Shown here: piece by piece, positions 52,455 through 60,367 of the stretch
How the letters are laid out: each line of letters opens with the position of its first letter
Numbering within the stretch: position 1 is the stretch's first letter
DNA from: Corynebacterium sp. J010B-136
GTDB lineage: Bacteria > Actinomycetota > Actinomycetes > Mycobacteriales > Mycobacteriaceae
DNA: 64,000 nt
Assembly: GCF_002967075.1 (NCBI RefSeq)
Contig: NZ_PUGE01000005.1
Coordinates: 159,714-223,713, forward strand
Direction of reading: 5' to 3'
Made by a program: the position numbers and the translations under genes
The notes under the pieces: generated by a model
The model's input: the letters and a program-made list of their open reading frames with translations, nothing else
What the model was told of the DNA's origin: nothing
The model's database searches: none

Positions 52455-54040
52455 TGGAACAACTAGTGCTTCTCTTTGACGGCTTTTCCAATGCCTTCAT
52501 CCCTATTAATCTGCTCTACGTATTTATTGGTGCACTGCTAGGTACCGCGGTGGGTGTGCTCCCAGGTTTGGGCTCTGCCATGGCCGTTGCTCTGTTGATG
52601 CCGGTGACTTTCGCACTTGATCCGACTGCAGCTTTTATTATGTTCGCCGGTATTTACTTCGGTGGATTGTTTGGCGACTCTACCGCGGGCATCCTGCTTA
52701 ATACTCCGGGTAACTCATCTGCGATTGCATCTACCTTTGAAGGACACCGCATGGCCAGTAATGGTCAAGCTGCGAAAGCGTTAGCTACGGCAGCGATTGG
52801 TGCTTTTACCGGAGGCCTTATCGCCACTATCCTGGTTGTATTCTTTGCTCCAGTCCTGGTCCAATTGGCCACTCAGTTTGGCCCAGCGGAATACTTTGCT
52901 CTTGCGGTTGGCGCATTTCTAGCAATTTCAGCCGTTGTTGCCGAATCTGTATTCCGTGGCATCGCAGCTCTCGCTATTGGTCTTGCTCTGGTCATCGTTG
53001 GTATTGACGGACCGAGTGGCACCTCGCGTTTAACATTCGGTTCCGCGCAGCTTTTCGATGGCATCTCGATCATCATCATTACCGTTGGTCTGCTGGCACT
53101 TGGCGAGGTATTTCGTGTTGCTTCTCGCATTCATCGCGAGGAGATGCCAACCATGATTCAGCCCAAAGGATTTGCACGACTTACGAAGAAAGACTTCCGA
53201 GACGCGATTCCAGCCTGGTTGCGTGGTACCGGCTTTGGTGCTCCATTTGGTCTGATTCCCGCTGGCGGAGCCGAAATTCCAACATTTCTGGCATATGGAC
53301 TGGAAAAGCAGTTGGCGAAGCGCAAAGGTGATAAGGAATTTGGAAACACGGGTTCTATTAAGGGACTTGCCGCGCCAGAAGCAGCTGGCAATGCGACCGC
53401 AGGTACCGCGATGGGCGCGCTGCTCGCGCTTGGCTTGCCTGTCTCCGCAACCGCAGCGATCATGCTTGGTGCATTCCAGCAGTATGGCATGCAGCCTGGC
53501 CCATTACTCTTTGAGCGCAGTGGTGACATGGTGTGGACTTTGCTCGCGTCTTTGTTTATCGGCCTCGTCATCTTGCTGGTGCTGAACTGGTCGTTTGCGC
53601 CTATGTGGGCAAAGTTGCTCAATATTCCGCGCCCATACCTCTATGCGGGGATCACGGTGTTATCGATGCTCGGTGTATACAGTGTAAGTTCTTCGGTATT
53701 TGACCTCTGGCTGGTACTTGGCTTGGGCTTGCTCGGATTCATGATGCGCCGCTTTAATATTCCAGTTGCCCCAGTTCTCATTGCAGTAGTACTTGGTCCG
53801 CTGGCAGAAACGGAGCTGCGCCGTGCGCTTGCAGTCTCGGAGGGAGACCCTTCCATTCTGGTGAGCAGCCCAATTACTTGGGTTATCTATGTATTAGTCC
53901 TCATCGGGCTTGCGGTCAGCGCGTACCAGCACCTAACGCTGCGTCGTCGGGAACTATCTGCAGTAAAAGCTGAGGAGCAAGAAACTTCCGCGCAGGTATC
54001 GGAGGCGGAGTTGAGCACTCCCTCCACTAGGAATTCCTAA
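52454..54040 (+). CDS. tctA: TctA-type large membrane subunit
   Basis: A 528-residue membrane protein with about 12 helices, the pore of the tripartite tricarboxylate transporter. Family blocks: GVLPGLGSAMAVALLMPVTF, then FGDSTAGILLNTPGNSSAIA near residue 75, and KGLAAPEAAGNATAGTAMGA near 305. The C-terminal 40 residues are polar. Sits at the end of the tctCBA operon and converges on the molybdenum cofactor operon with a 9-base gap. Confidence 0.92.
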   Translation: MEQLVLLFDGFSNAFIPINLLYVFIGALLGTAVGVLPGLGSAMAVALLMPVTFALDPTAAFIMFAGIYFGGLFGDSTAGILLNTPGNSSAIASTFEGHRMASNGQAAKALATAAIGAFTGGLIATILVVFFAPVLVQLATQFGPAEYFALAVGAFLAISAVVAESVFRGIAALAIGLALVIVGIDGPSGTSRLTFGSAQLFDGISIIIITVGLLALGEVFRVASRIHREEMPTMIQPKGFARLTKKDFRDAIPAWLRGTGFGAPFGLIPAGGAEIPTFLAYGLEKQLAKRKGDKEFGNTGSIKGLAAPEAAGNATAGTAMGALLALGLPVSATAAIMLGAFQQYGMQPGPLLFERSGDMVWTLLASLFIGLVILLVLNWSFAPMWAKLLNIPRPYLYAGITVLSMLGVYSVSSSVFDLWLVLGLGLLGFMMRRFNIPVAPVLIAVVLGPLAETELRRALAVSEGDPSILVSSPITWVIYVLVLIGLAVSAYQHLTLRRRELSAVKAEEQETSAQVSEAELSTPSTRNS

Positions 54041-54049
54041 GATCCGTTT

Positions 54050-55159
54050 CTACTGCTTATCTAGCCAGGCATCGATGCCACCGCGCAGTGAGTAGATACC
54101 CTCGGTAAACCCGCGCTGGTTGAGTATCTCGACTGCGCGAGCAGAACGAATACCGCCGGCGCAGTGGACAACTACTGGGAGTGATTTCGCTTGGGCCGAA
54201 GCAATCTCTTCGGGAGTTTCACCATCGACTAACCGCGGAAGCGGAAATTTAACAGAACGGGGGATGGCAAACATTTCGACTTCATCTGGATTCCGCACAT
54301 CGATGATTAGCGCGTTGTCCGGAATCCCATCAACTTCAGCAACCGTAGGCACTGCATTATCTACCGGTGGTTCTTCGAAAGCTTCTGCGCCTTGGGTTGG
54401 ACCCGTGGTGCGCACACGTTCGGTAACTTCCGGGTTGCCGATTAGTGGGATGTATTCCCACGTGCCTTCGAGTGCCGTGAAGTAAGCAATCTTGCCGATC
54501 AGCGGAGTTCCAACACCTGTAATTAGCTTCATTGCTTCAAGCGCCATAGAAGAGCCCACAATGCCCACTGTGGGGCCGAGTACCCCGGCTTGTGAGCACG
54601 ACGGTACCGAACCTGCTGCGGGCGGGATAGGGAAGAGGTCTTCATATATAGGGCCGTTGTCGGCATAGAAGACGGTGAGCTGGGCATCGAATCCCAAAAT
54701 GGAAGCCCACACGTGCGGAATACCTAAAATTGCGCAAGCCCAGGATGCGTTGTAGCGGGTGGCGAAGTTATCTGTGCCATCCAAAACCACATCGGCCCCG
54801 CGCAGGTGTCCTAAGATGTTGTTCTCATCCAAGCGTTGGGTAACCACTTCTACAGTGAATTCCGGATTAAGAGCCGTCATCTGCTGGCGTGCTGATTCGG
54901 CTTTGTTGACGCCAATCTTGTCAGTGGTGTGAATGACTTGGCGGTGCAGATTAGAGACGTCGACCGTATCCGAATCGAAGATGGTGATTTTTCCAACGCC
55001 TGCGCCCGCGAGATACAACAAAGCAGGGGAGCCAAGGCCACCAGCGCCGATGACGGCGACGTGGGCATCGCGAAGCTTAGCCTGCGCGTCTCTTCCGAAC
55101 CCAGCCAAAGATAGTTGCCGGCGGTAACGGGAAATTTCCTGTGGTGAAAACTCTGTCAT
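54050..55159 (-). CDS. moeZ: MoeZ-type adenylyltransferase/rhodanese fusion
   Basis: A 369-residue protein. Residues about 1-250 are a ThiF/MoeB adenylyltransferase (GAGGLGSPALLYLAGAGVG, then SDTVDVSNLHRQVI), which activates the C terminus of MoaD-like proteins. Residues about 275-369 are a rhodanese domain with active-site loop VVHCAGGIRSARA, which supplies sulfur as a persulfide. Start at the ATG at 55159 (MTEFSPQEISRYRRQ), which overlaps MoaE by 4 bases. The fusion is common in actinobacteria and serves molybdopterin synthase and sometimes other sulfur carriers. Confidence 0.88.
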   Translation of the reverse strand: MTEFSPQEISRYRRQLSLAGFGRDAQAKLRDAHVAVIGAGGLGSPALLYLAGAGVGKITIFDSDTVDVSNLHRQVIHTTDKIGVNKAESARQQMTALNPEFTVEVVTQRLDENNILGHLRGADVVLDGTDNFATRYNASWACAILGIPHVWASILGFDAQLTVFYADNGPIYEDLFPIPPAAGSVPSCSQAGVLGPTVGIVGSSMALEAMKLITGVGTPLIGKIAYFTALEGTWEYIPLIGNPEVTERVRTTGPTQGAEAFEEPPVDNAVPTVAEVDGIPDNALIIDVRNPDEVEMFAIPRSVKFPLPRLVDGETPEEIASAQAKSLPVVVHCAGGIRSARAVEILNQRGFTEGIYSLRGGIDAWLDKQ

Positions 55160-55635
55160 TCCAATCCCACCCACTGGGTGCCGCCTTGTGAAAGCTCTTG
55201 TTCTTTCCAAATAGGTACTTCTGCTTTGACCGCATCAGCTAGCTCCGCGGCAGCCGCAAAAGCTTCACGGCGGTGCGCTGCTGCAGCAATGACCATAAAA
55301 GCTAAATCGCCAATATCTAAGGCGCCGGTGCGGTGCGCACACCACAAACGAACATGTGGGTGCTGCGCACTAATACGAGCGGCAACCGCTTCTATTTCCT
55401 GCTGCGCTGTGGGATGTGAGGAATAGATCAATTTGCTTACGCCCTGGCCACCATCATGATCGCGCACAACACCATCAAAGGTGACCACCGCACCCATGGC
55501 ATCGGTGACAACATCTGCGCGCGCTTGCGCTGCAGCATTTTCAATAGGTTCTTCCATCATCAATGCTCCGATGACCTTGCCTGTTTGCTCATGCACATAG
55601 GCTGGGTCAAAAGCCGGATCGTGATTAGTGGTCAT
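55156..55635 (-). CDS. moaE: MoaE, molybdopterin synthase catalytic subunit
   Basis: A 159-residue protein. Conserved blocks are GAVVTFDGVVRDHD, the YSSHPTAQQEIE region, HRTGALDIGDLAFMV and the catalytic Lys region VPIWKEQEL. It transfers two sulfurs from MoaD thiocarboxylate to the pterin. Overlaps mog by 11 bases and moeZ by 4. Confidence 0.92.
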   Translation of the reverse strand: MTTNHDPAFDPAYVHEQTGKVIGALMMEEPIENAAAQARADVVTDAMGAVVTFDGVVRDHDGGQGVSKLIYSSHPTAQQEIEAVAARISAQHPHVRLWCAHRTGALDIGDLAFMVIAAAAHRREAFAAAAELADAVKAEVPIWKEQELSQGGTQWVGLE

Positions 55636-56104
55636 TATTTCCTTCCATCGTGTTGATGATGTGGCCCAAGATTTCCTCTAGCACCGCACAACCATCTTTT
55701 ACCCCACCGGTTGAGCCCGGCAAAGTCATCACAAAAGTCGAACCTGCAACACCCGCGATACACCTAGATAAAGCCGCGGTAGGAAGCTTTTCTAAACCCT
55801 TGTTCCAGAATGCTACGGCGATACCAGGCATCTCTTTATCCAGATGCTTCCTAATTGTTTCAACTGTTAGGTCATCGGGACTAATCCCAGTTCCGCCTGA
55901 GGTTAATAAGACAGCTGGCGCATCGCCTGAACCCAAAGCCTGCTCCACGGCGGTAAAAATATCGGCATCAGCAACGACAATCGGATCAGGGGTCTTTAGT
56001 CCCTGACTGCGCAGAAACTCCACGGCGATGGGACCTGAACGATCCTCATATTCGCCGGCAGCAGCCCGCGTGGAGGAAACAATGACCAATCCAGTTCGTG
56101 ACAT
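55625..56104 (-). CDS. MogA/MoaB family molybdopterin adenylyltransferase
   Basis: A 159-residue MogA/MoaB-type enzyme. The MPT-binding LLTSGGTGISPDDLTVE and GMPGIAVAFWNKGLEKLP, and MTLPGSTGGVKDG near the C terminus, are present. It adenylylates molybdopterin before metal insertion by MoeA. MogA and MoaB cannot be told apart by these motifs. Confidence 0.9.
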   Translation of the reverse strand: MSRTGLVIVSSTRAAAGEYEDRSGPIAVEFLRSQGLKTPDPIVVADADIFTAVEQALGSGDAPAVLLTSGGTGISPDDLTVETIRKHLDKEMPGIAVAFWNKGLEKLPTAALSRCIAGVAGSTFVMTLPGSTGGVKDGCAVLEEILGHIINTMEGNNDH

Positions 56105-56131
56105 GGGTTCTCCCTAATTAAAGCTATGGGG

Positions 56132-57337
56132 CTACAGGCTATAGACCTGCACGACGCTGCCTGCATCAAGCTGGGCCCCGGCAGGAATGCGGATGAGGTG
56201 CGTGGCTTCGACAGCTTGCGTAATCAGGTGTGAGCCTGGCCCGCCGATAATATGCGCTACCGTCGCGCCATCGGAACGGTATTCCACGCGGCCTCTGCGG
56301 AACTGATCGCGCCCAGCAATACCAGTGGTTGCCTCGGCAAGCTGCGCCCACGAATCCGCTGGAACGTGGCCTAAGACTGGGGCGACGAATAACCGGAAGC
56401 TCACTAACGTCGACACCGGATTACCAGGCAAGCAGATAACGGGAACGCTATTAAACACCGCACAACCCTGCGGGCCGCCCGGTTGCTGATCCACATGACC
56501 AAACCATGCTGTTGCAGGAGAATCTTTAGCAGCGCTAGACGATTCCAGTACCTGGCGGACAACTTCGAACTTGCCAGCACTAATTCCACCCGAAGTGACG
56601 ACAACATCTGGCTGGAACTTCTCAATCGCGGCAGCCAGGGCAGCTTTCAAGGCCGAGGGATCATCATTGGTGGATACGTGACCAACTACTTCGATACCGG
56701 CGGCATGGGCCAGCGCGCGAAGCATCGGCGCATTTGCGTCGGGAATAGTGGCGGTATCCTGTGTATCCGCTAACTCAGATGCCTGAATTTCTGCACCACC
56801 TGTGCAAATGAGAATGCGCGCCGGGCTAAATACTTCTACTTCCACGATGGACTGGGAAGCCATGGTTGCTATCGCGGCCGCGCTAATGGTGGTGCCTGCT
56901 GAAATAATTGTGCTTCCTGCAGCGACATCGCAACCGTGAACACGAATAAACTGACCAGGCTCAGTTGCTGGAAGAGAAATGGTTTCACCGGGCTCAAGGA
57001 ACTCCGCCGGAGTAGCCTTTTCCACCGGAATAATTGCTGCTGCATCAGCAGGTACTGCGGCTCCAGTCATAATCGGGGCAGCTTTGCCAGCTAATAGCTC
57101 TGGCGATGTACCCGCCGGGATAGTAGCTGCGACCTCGAAAGCGCCGCCATCTGCGGTGGGCACGGCGTAGCCATCCATCTGCGAATTATCAAAGCGTGGG
57201 GAGTCAAAAGCCGCGATAATGTCAGCGCTTGTTATGCGCCCGAGGGATTTTTCTGTCGGAATCTGTTCGGTTCTGCGTTCATAATGATCAGCGACCAGTT
57301 GGCGGATTCGTTGAAGATGAGATTCCGGGGAAGTCAT
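56132..57337 (-). CDS. moeA: MoeA, molybdopterin molybdenumtransferase
   Basis: A 401-residue protein that inserts molybdate into adenylylated molybdopterin. The N-terminal SPRFDNSQMDGYAVP, the middle TSGGISAGKFE, and CLPGNPVSTLVSF near residue 290 are all conserved. First gene of the minus-strand Moco run; divergent from moaD, with 23 bases between the starts. Confidence 0.92.
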   Translation of the reverse strand: MTSPESHLQRIRQLVADHYERRTEQIPTEKSLGRITSADIIAAFDSPRFDNSQMDGYAVPTADGGAFEVAATIPAGTSPELLAGKAAPIMTGAAVPADAAAIIPVEKATPAEFLEPGETISLPATEPGQFIRVHGCDVAAGSTIISAGTTISAAAIATMASQSIVEVEVFSPARILICTGGAEIQASELADTQDTATIPDANAPMLRALAHAAGIEVVGHVSTNDDPSALKAALAAAIEKFQPDVVVTSGGISAGKFEVVRQVLESSSAAKDSPATAWFGHVDQQPGGPQGCAVFNSVPVICLPGNPVSTLVSFRLFVAPVLGHVPADSWAQLAEATTGIAGRDQFRRGRVEYRSDGATVAHIIGGPGSHLITQAVEATHLIRIPAGAQLDAGSVVQVYSL

Positions 57338-57360
57338 AAATACATTGTAGGATAAGAATC

Positions 57361-57627
57361 ATGGTTGACGTGCACTTTTTCGCCGCTGCCCGGGACGCCG
57401 CAGGTTGTACCCACACCAGCCTGGTAGACGCAGAGGTCCCGGCTACGTTGGGCGATCTTCTACAGTTTCTATCCACTACCTTTACCGGCACCACTGGCGC
57501 TGGAACTTCCATGGCAGAGGTACTCGAGCGCTGCTCATTTCTACTAGACGGTAAGACCAGCACCGCCGAAACCCCGCTGAGTGGAGTTTCTCGCGTGGAT
57601 GTACTTCCGCCTTTTGCAGGAGGTTAA
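57361..57627 (+). CDS. moaD: MoaD sulfur carrier
   Basis: An 88-residue ubiquitin-fold protein that ends in the required Gly-Gly (LPPFAGG), which is adenylylated by MoeZ and then carries the thiocarboxylate to MoaE. The N terminus HFFAAARDAAGC is typical of MoaD. It is divergent from moeA. The last 4 bases overlap the convergent holin-like gene. Confidence 0.9.
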   Translation: MVDVHFFAAARDAAGCTHTSLVDAEVPATLGDLLQFLSTTFTGTTGAGTSMAEVLERCSFLLDGKTSTAETPLSGVSRVDVLPPFAGG

Positions 57628-58025
57628 GACCGGGCGCGTAGAGGACTGGTGAAGAAGTTAACAATGCCGGAGATAATTCCCAGCACGATTGCACCCAGAA
57701 TGGCTGGCCAGAGTCCGTCGACGTGAAACTGCGAGTCTTGGAAACCCAGCAGGTTAAATAGCCACTCTGCTAGAAGTAATACGATGCCGTTGATAACCAG
57801 GGCAAATAGTCCCAAGGTGATACACGTCAGCGGCAACCCAACGACGCGGAGGATTGGTGCAACCACGGCGTTAACGATGACAAAGACTACCGCCAACACT
57901 AAAAAGGCCGTTAGTTCCTGACCTTGTGCAGCTGTTAGTTCAATTCCTGGGATGAATTCCACGACCACCCACAAGCCGGCGGCAATGGCGATTACGTTCA
58001 GGGCAAAATTCCACAAAGTGCTCAT
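57624..58025 (-). CDS. phage holin family 4-type small membrane protein
   Basis: A 133-residue protein with four membrane helices of the Phage_holin_4_2 family (TAFLVLAVVFVIVNAVVAPI; the ending GIISGIVNFFTSPL is typical). Despite the name, these are common chromosomal proteins in actinobacteria with no lysis role known. It overlaps moaD by 4 bases tail to tail. Confidence 0.85.
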   Translation of the reverse strand: MSTLWNFALNVIAIAAGLWVVVEFIPGIELTAAQGQELTAFLVLAVVFVIVNAVVAPILRVVGLPLTCITLGLFALVINGIVLLLAEWLFNLLGFQDSQFHVDGLWPAILGAIVLGIISGIVNFFTSPLRARS

Positions 58026-58149
58026 ATAAGAAAAGTATAAGTGAGTTTTTCCTTATGCCGTGGACCTCGAACTAACCCATGTGCCACCCTATTTGGCGCG
58101 CGGGCTAAGTGGCAGGTAAGCTAATCCTCGCCTGTTTATAGGCAAAGCT

Positions 58150-58238
58150 GGAGACGTGCCAGAGCGGCCGAATGGGGCTCACTGCTAATGAGTTGCCCTT
58201 CTAACGGAGGGCCGGAGGTTCAAATCCTCTCGTCTCCG
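58150..58238 (+). tRNA. tRNA-Ser (GCU anticodon)
   Basis: Class II tRNA: acceptor GGAGACG/CGTCTCC, D-arm GCCAGAGCGGCCGAAT, anticodon loop CTGCTAA (anticodon GCT), long variable arm (GCCCTTCTAACGGAGGGC), T-arm GGAGGTTCAAATCCTCT. Discriminator G; CCA not encoded. Reads AGC and AGU. Confidence 0.95.
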
Positions 58239-58246
58239 CTCGAGAG

Positions 58247-58270
58247 AAACCCCTGCGAAAGCAGGGGTTT
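58247..58270 (+). terminator. terminator after tRNA-Ser(GCU)
   Basis: AAACCCCTGC pairs perfectly with GCAGGGGTTT over a GAAA loop, followed by CCTTTATT. Confidence 0.9.
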
Positions 58271-58769
58271 CCTTTATTAACGATGAGTACTTCAGCGCTA
58301 GCGACGATAATATGCGCGGCGAGAAACACCGACTCGGGGAAAGTGTTTTATCGCCCATAGCTCACTGACGTTACGTTTTTTGGCGGCTTTGTCCATTAAT
58401 TCACAAAAATCGGGATCTTTGTAACGTGGGAGTCTTGCAAAGCGATCGCCCTTGTTCTATCATTATGAAAGTAATAAAGAGCGCTGCAGAATTAGTGCTC
58501 TATGTTGAAGTGGATGCGTTCTACTGAAGCGGTATCTGCAGATGGTCTGGCGGATAACGAATTCTTGCATCCAATCACACCCTGCGCGTCGGAAGTTTCT
58601 CCGACGGTTTTGGCGATCTCACCCCCGGAAAGGGGTAGTTGTCGTGTCTAAAAATGCGCAGATTTGGGATTTAATCTACTCACCGAAAAACCCTTTATGA
58701 CCACGGACTTCCAACTGTTGCGGATCGGGTCTTGTGCTGAGAATCTGGCAACGTGCGAGCTGGCTCGTG
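58271..58769. other. 0.5-kb region without a recognisable gene
   Basis: No frame of 60 codons. It holds a terminator-like hairpin, CGTCGGA/TCCGACG with a 6-base loop and GTTTT (58587-58610), and an ACCCC/GGGGT repeat (58621-58636) that contains a GGAAAGGGG purine run. A tiny frame at 58644-58700 (GTG, 18 codons, MSKNAQIWDLIYSPKNPL) follows that run at RBS distance; I cannot say whether it is translated. The rest may be the upstream regulatory region of the peptide gene at 58855. Confidence 0.4.
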
Positions 58770-58799
58770 TTGCGCATTTCAGTGGACGTCGTGAATACT
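58770..58799 (+). promoter_or_regulatory. promoter of the first small peptide gene
   Basis: TTGCGC and AATACT, 18 bases apart. The same pair with the same spacing (TTGCAG, AATACT) stands before the second peptide gene at 59197, which supports it. About 55 bases of leader follow. Confidence 0.55.
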
Positions 58800-58854
58800 A
58801 GAGGACACAAGTTCGTCACAAGGCGGACTCACATCTACTTGAAAGGATCACATC

Positions 58855-58983
58855 ATGATCGATACCATCGTTGGCGCACTGGGCACCGCTTTTGGCCAGG
58901 TTGTTACCCTGGTTGGCAACTTCTTCGGCGAAAACGGCCTGTTCGGCGCAATCGAGAGCCTGTCCTCCGGCATCTTCGGCTAA
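58855..58983 (+). CDS. 42-residue acidic amphipathic peptide, PorA-like
   Basis: A 42-residue protein, MIDTIVGALGTAFGQ, then VVTLVGNFFGEN, ending SLSSGIFG. It has three acidic and no basic residues, no signal peptide and no Cys, and would form an amphipathic helix. In size and acidity it resembles the corynebacterial PorA/PorH channel peptides of the mycomembrane, which are exported without a classic signal and O-mycoloylated on Ser; the sequence is not the same, so the role is inferred. RBS GAAAGGA lies 8 bases before ATG. It has its own promoter and strong terminator. Confidence 0.75.
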   Translation: MIDTIVGALGTAFGQVVTLVGNFFGENGLFGAIESLSSGIFG

Positions 58984-59041
58984 AAATCCTATCTGACTCT
59001 GTCGTCCTGACTTAAGGTCGACTTTACAAAGTCAGAATAGT

Positions 59042-59086
59042 AAGCGGCGCTTCCCGCACCTTTTATGGTGTGAGGGAGTGCCGCTT
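59042..59086 (+). terminator. terminator of first peptide gene
   Basis: AAGCGGCGCTTCCCGCACC pairs with GGTGTGAGGGAGTGCCGCTT (about 17 base pairs with a few mismatches), then TTTGTATATTTT. A smaller CTATCTGACT...AGTCAGAATAG hairpin precedes it. Confidence 0.85.
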
Positions 59087-59196
59087 TTGTATATTTTATG
59101 CATACTTTTAAGATTGATAATGATTAAATTAAGCCTAATGAGCAGGCCTTATATGGCTCCCGTTGAAGGAGAGCGTTGAGGGGAGCCGCATCGGGG

Positions 59197-59226
59197 TTGC
59201 AGTTACTGGTGTGAGTGGTGAATACT
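59197..59226 (+). promoter_or_regulatory. promoter of the second small peptide gene
   Basis: TTGCAG and AATACT with an 18-base spacer, matching the promoter at 58770. An inverted repeat, GTGAATAC and GTATTCAC with 9 bases between (59218-59242), covers the -10 region and start site here and is not present at the first promoter, so it may be a separate operator. Confidence 0.55.
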
Positions 59227-59287
59227 GTAGTACTGTATTCACGAGCTCGTCATCCGGCGGGCTTTCAACTTTTGAAAGGATCACATT

Positions 59288-59419
59288 ATGATCGAGACCA
59301 TCGTAACCGCACTGACCACCGCTTTCGGCCAGGTTGCTGACCTCTTCACCGGCGTTCTGGAAGGCGCTTTCGGCGCTATCGAGGGCCTGTCCTCCGGCAT
59401 CTTCGGCGACGCTGAGTAA
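59288..59419 (+). CDS. 43-residue acidic amphipathic peptide, paralogue of the first
   Basis: A 43-residue protein beginning MIETIVTALTTAFGQVADLF and ending LSSGIFGDAE. It shares MI(D/E)TIV.AL.TAFGQV and the GAIE.LSSGIFG tail with the peptide at 58855, so the two are tandem duplicates. Six acidic, no basic residues. The leader TTTTGAAAGGATCACATTATG is nearly identical to that of the first copy. Inferred to be a second cell-envelope (PorA-like) channel or surface peptide. Confidence 0.78.
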   Translation: MIETIVTALTTAFGQVADLFTGVLEGAFGAIEGLSSGIFGDAE

Positions 59420-59500
59420 ATAGTCCTCTAGTCCGTTTCTAACGGCTGGACTATTTTTAAACGGCGCTCCTAGCACCAATTTGGTGCGGGGGCGCCGTTC
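59418..59500 (+). terminator. tandem terminators of second peptide gene
   Basis: First hairpin AAATAGTCC/GGACTATTT followed by TTAA (59418-59460); second hairpin AACGGCGCTCC...GCACC/GGTGC...GGCGCCGTT followed by CTTTTTG (59460-59505). Double terminators suggest a highly expressed short message. Confidence 0.85.
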
Positions 59501-59599
59501 TTTTTGTGCTTGGGGTAGGTTGTGGTGGCAGGGGACATCGATAAGCAATTGCTCCAGCGTATGGCGGGAGATTCAGTACATCGGCTGGATTATAGTTAC

Positions 59600-60115
59600 T
59601 TAGAGGCCCTGGTTGGGGAACTCTCCCTCGGTGCCAAGCTGGTTGGCCTGGTTATCCCAGAAGAAGGTCACCGTCGCGGTGAAATCGGGTGCCGCAGCAT
59701 TTGGAAGGCCTGATTCTTCCAGAGCTTCCCAGTTTTTGTACGTCACCACGAGGCGATTGCCGTGGTCCTCAATATCCATGACTTGCTGCGGGTGCGTGGA
59801 ATCAATACCTATGTATTCACCTTTGTGAAAGAACAACATTTGGGTGCCAAACTGTGCGTTTCCTTGTGGTTGCTGCACTAAGAGCGCATAGCTTAAATCC
59901 GCACAAGGGTCATAGTTGCTGTCACCTTCATAAGACCAATACATGCCGGGGACACTCGGTGGTTCAAGCGCGTCCACAGCAGCAGTGATGACGCTGCTGG
60001 AGGGGGAGATGCCTCATTCGGTAGGAGAGCCTTCGGAAGGGGCTTCGCTGGGGGAGCAGGACGCGAGCGCGACGGCGAGTACGGCAGTGGCGATGATGGC
60101 GAGTGGGCGGCGCAT
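59600..60115 (-). pseudogene. LppP/LprE-type lipoprotein gene with in-frame TGA
   Basis: The frame from the ATG at 60115 encodes a lipoprotein signal peptide (MRRPLAIIATAVLAVALASC, lipobox LASC) and a Ser/Glu/Pro-rich linker, then meets TGA at codon 34 (60014-60016). The same frame continues as ISPSSSVITAAVDALEPP and a globular domain (YDPCADLSYALLVQQPQG, then LFFHKGEYIGIDS) of the LppP/LprE family, stopping at 59600. There is no frameshift, only the one stop. A GTG at 59977 could restart the domain without its signal. So the exported lipoprotein is probably not made, unless the stop is a sequencing error or is read through. Confidence 0.75.
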
Positions 60116-60367
60116 GGTGGGGGCTCCTTTGCGCGTGGGGCGTGGATGACCCATTTTAGGCGTTGTGGTGGCGCAAAATATTTGCTTTCTCTTCCCTAGC
60201 TAAAATGTGCCGATGAAGTGCGCGAACGTCTTTTCGGAAATTCCCGGGCGGAGAGTCTAAGCTAGGGAGAGCTTGAGAAAATGTTCCCTCATCTCGTAGT
60301 AATTATAGGTAGCAAGATTGTAATGCCTGTGGGGACTGCGGGAATGATGCGGTCTGTGGAGGTGTGT

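Noticed and set aside
57624..58025. Holin as evidence of a prophage
   Set aside because: This family is widespread in ordinary chromosomes, and no other phage gene is present.
48097..58238. Genomic island bounded by the two tRNA-Ser genes
   Set aside because: No integrase and no repeat of a tRNA 3' end was found; the two tRNAs share only ordinary tRNA-Ser features.
58465..58527. 20-codon ATG frame in the gap after tRNA-Ser(GCU)
   Set aside because: No RBS and no resemblance to the neighbouring peptides.
59115..59135. GATAATGATTA followed by AATTAAGCCTAATG, resembling Fur/DtxR boxes
   Set aside because: It does not align with the DtxR 19-base consensus without a one-base shift, and the AT-rich context makes chance likely.
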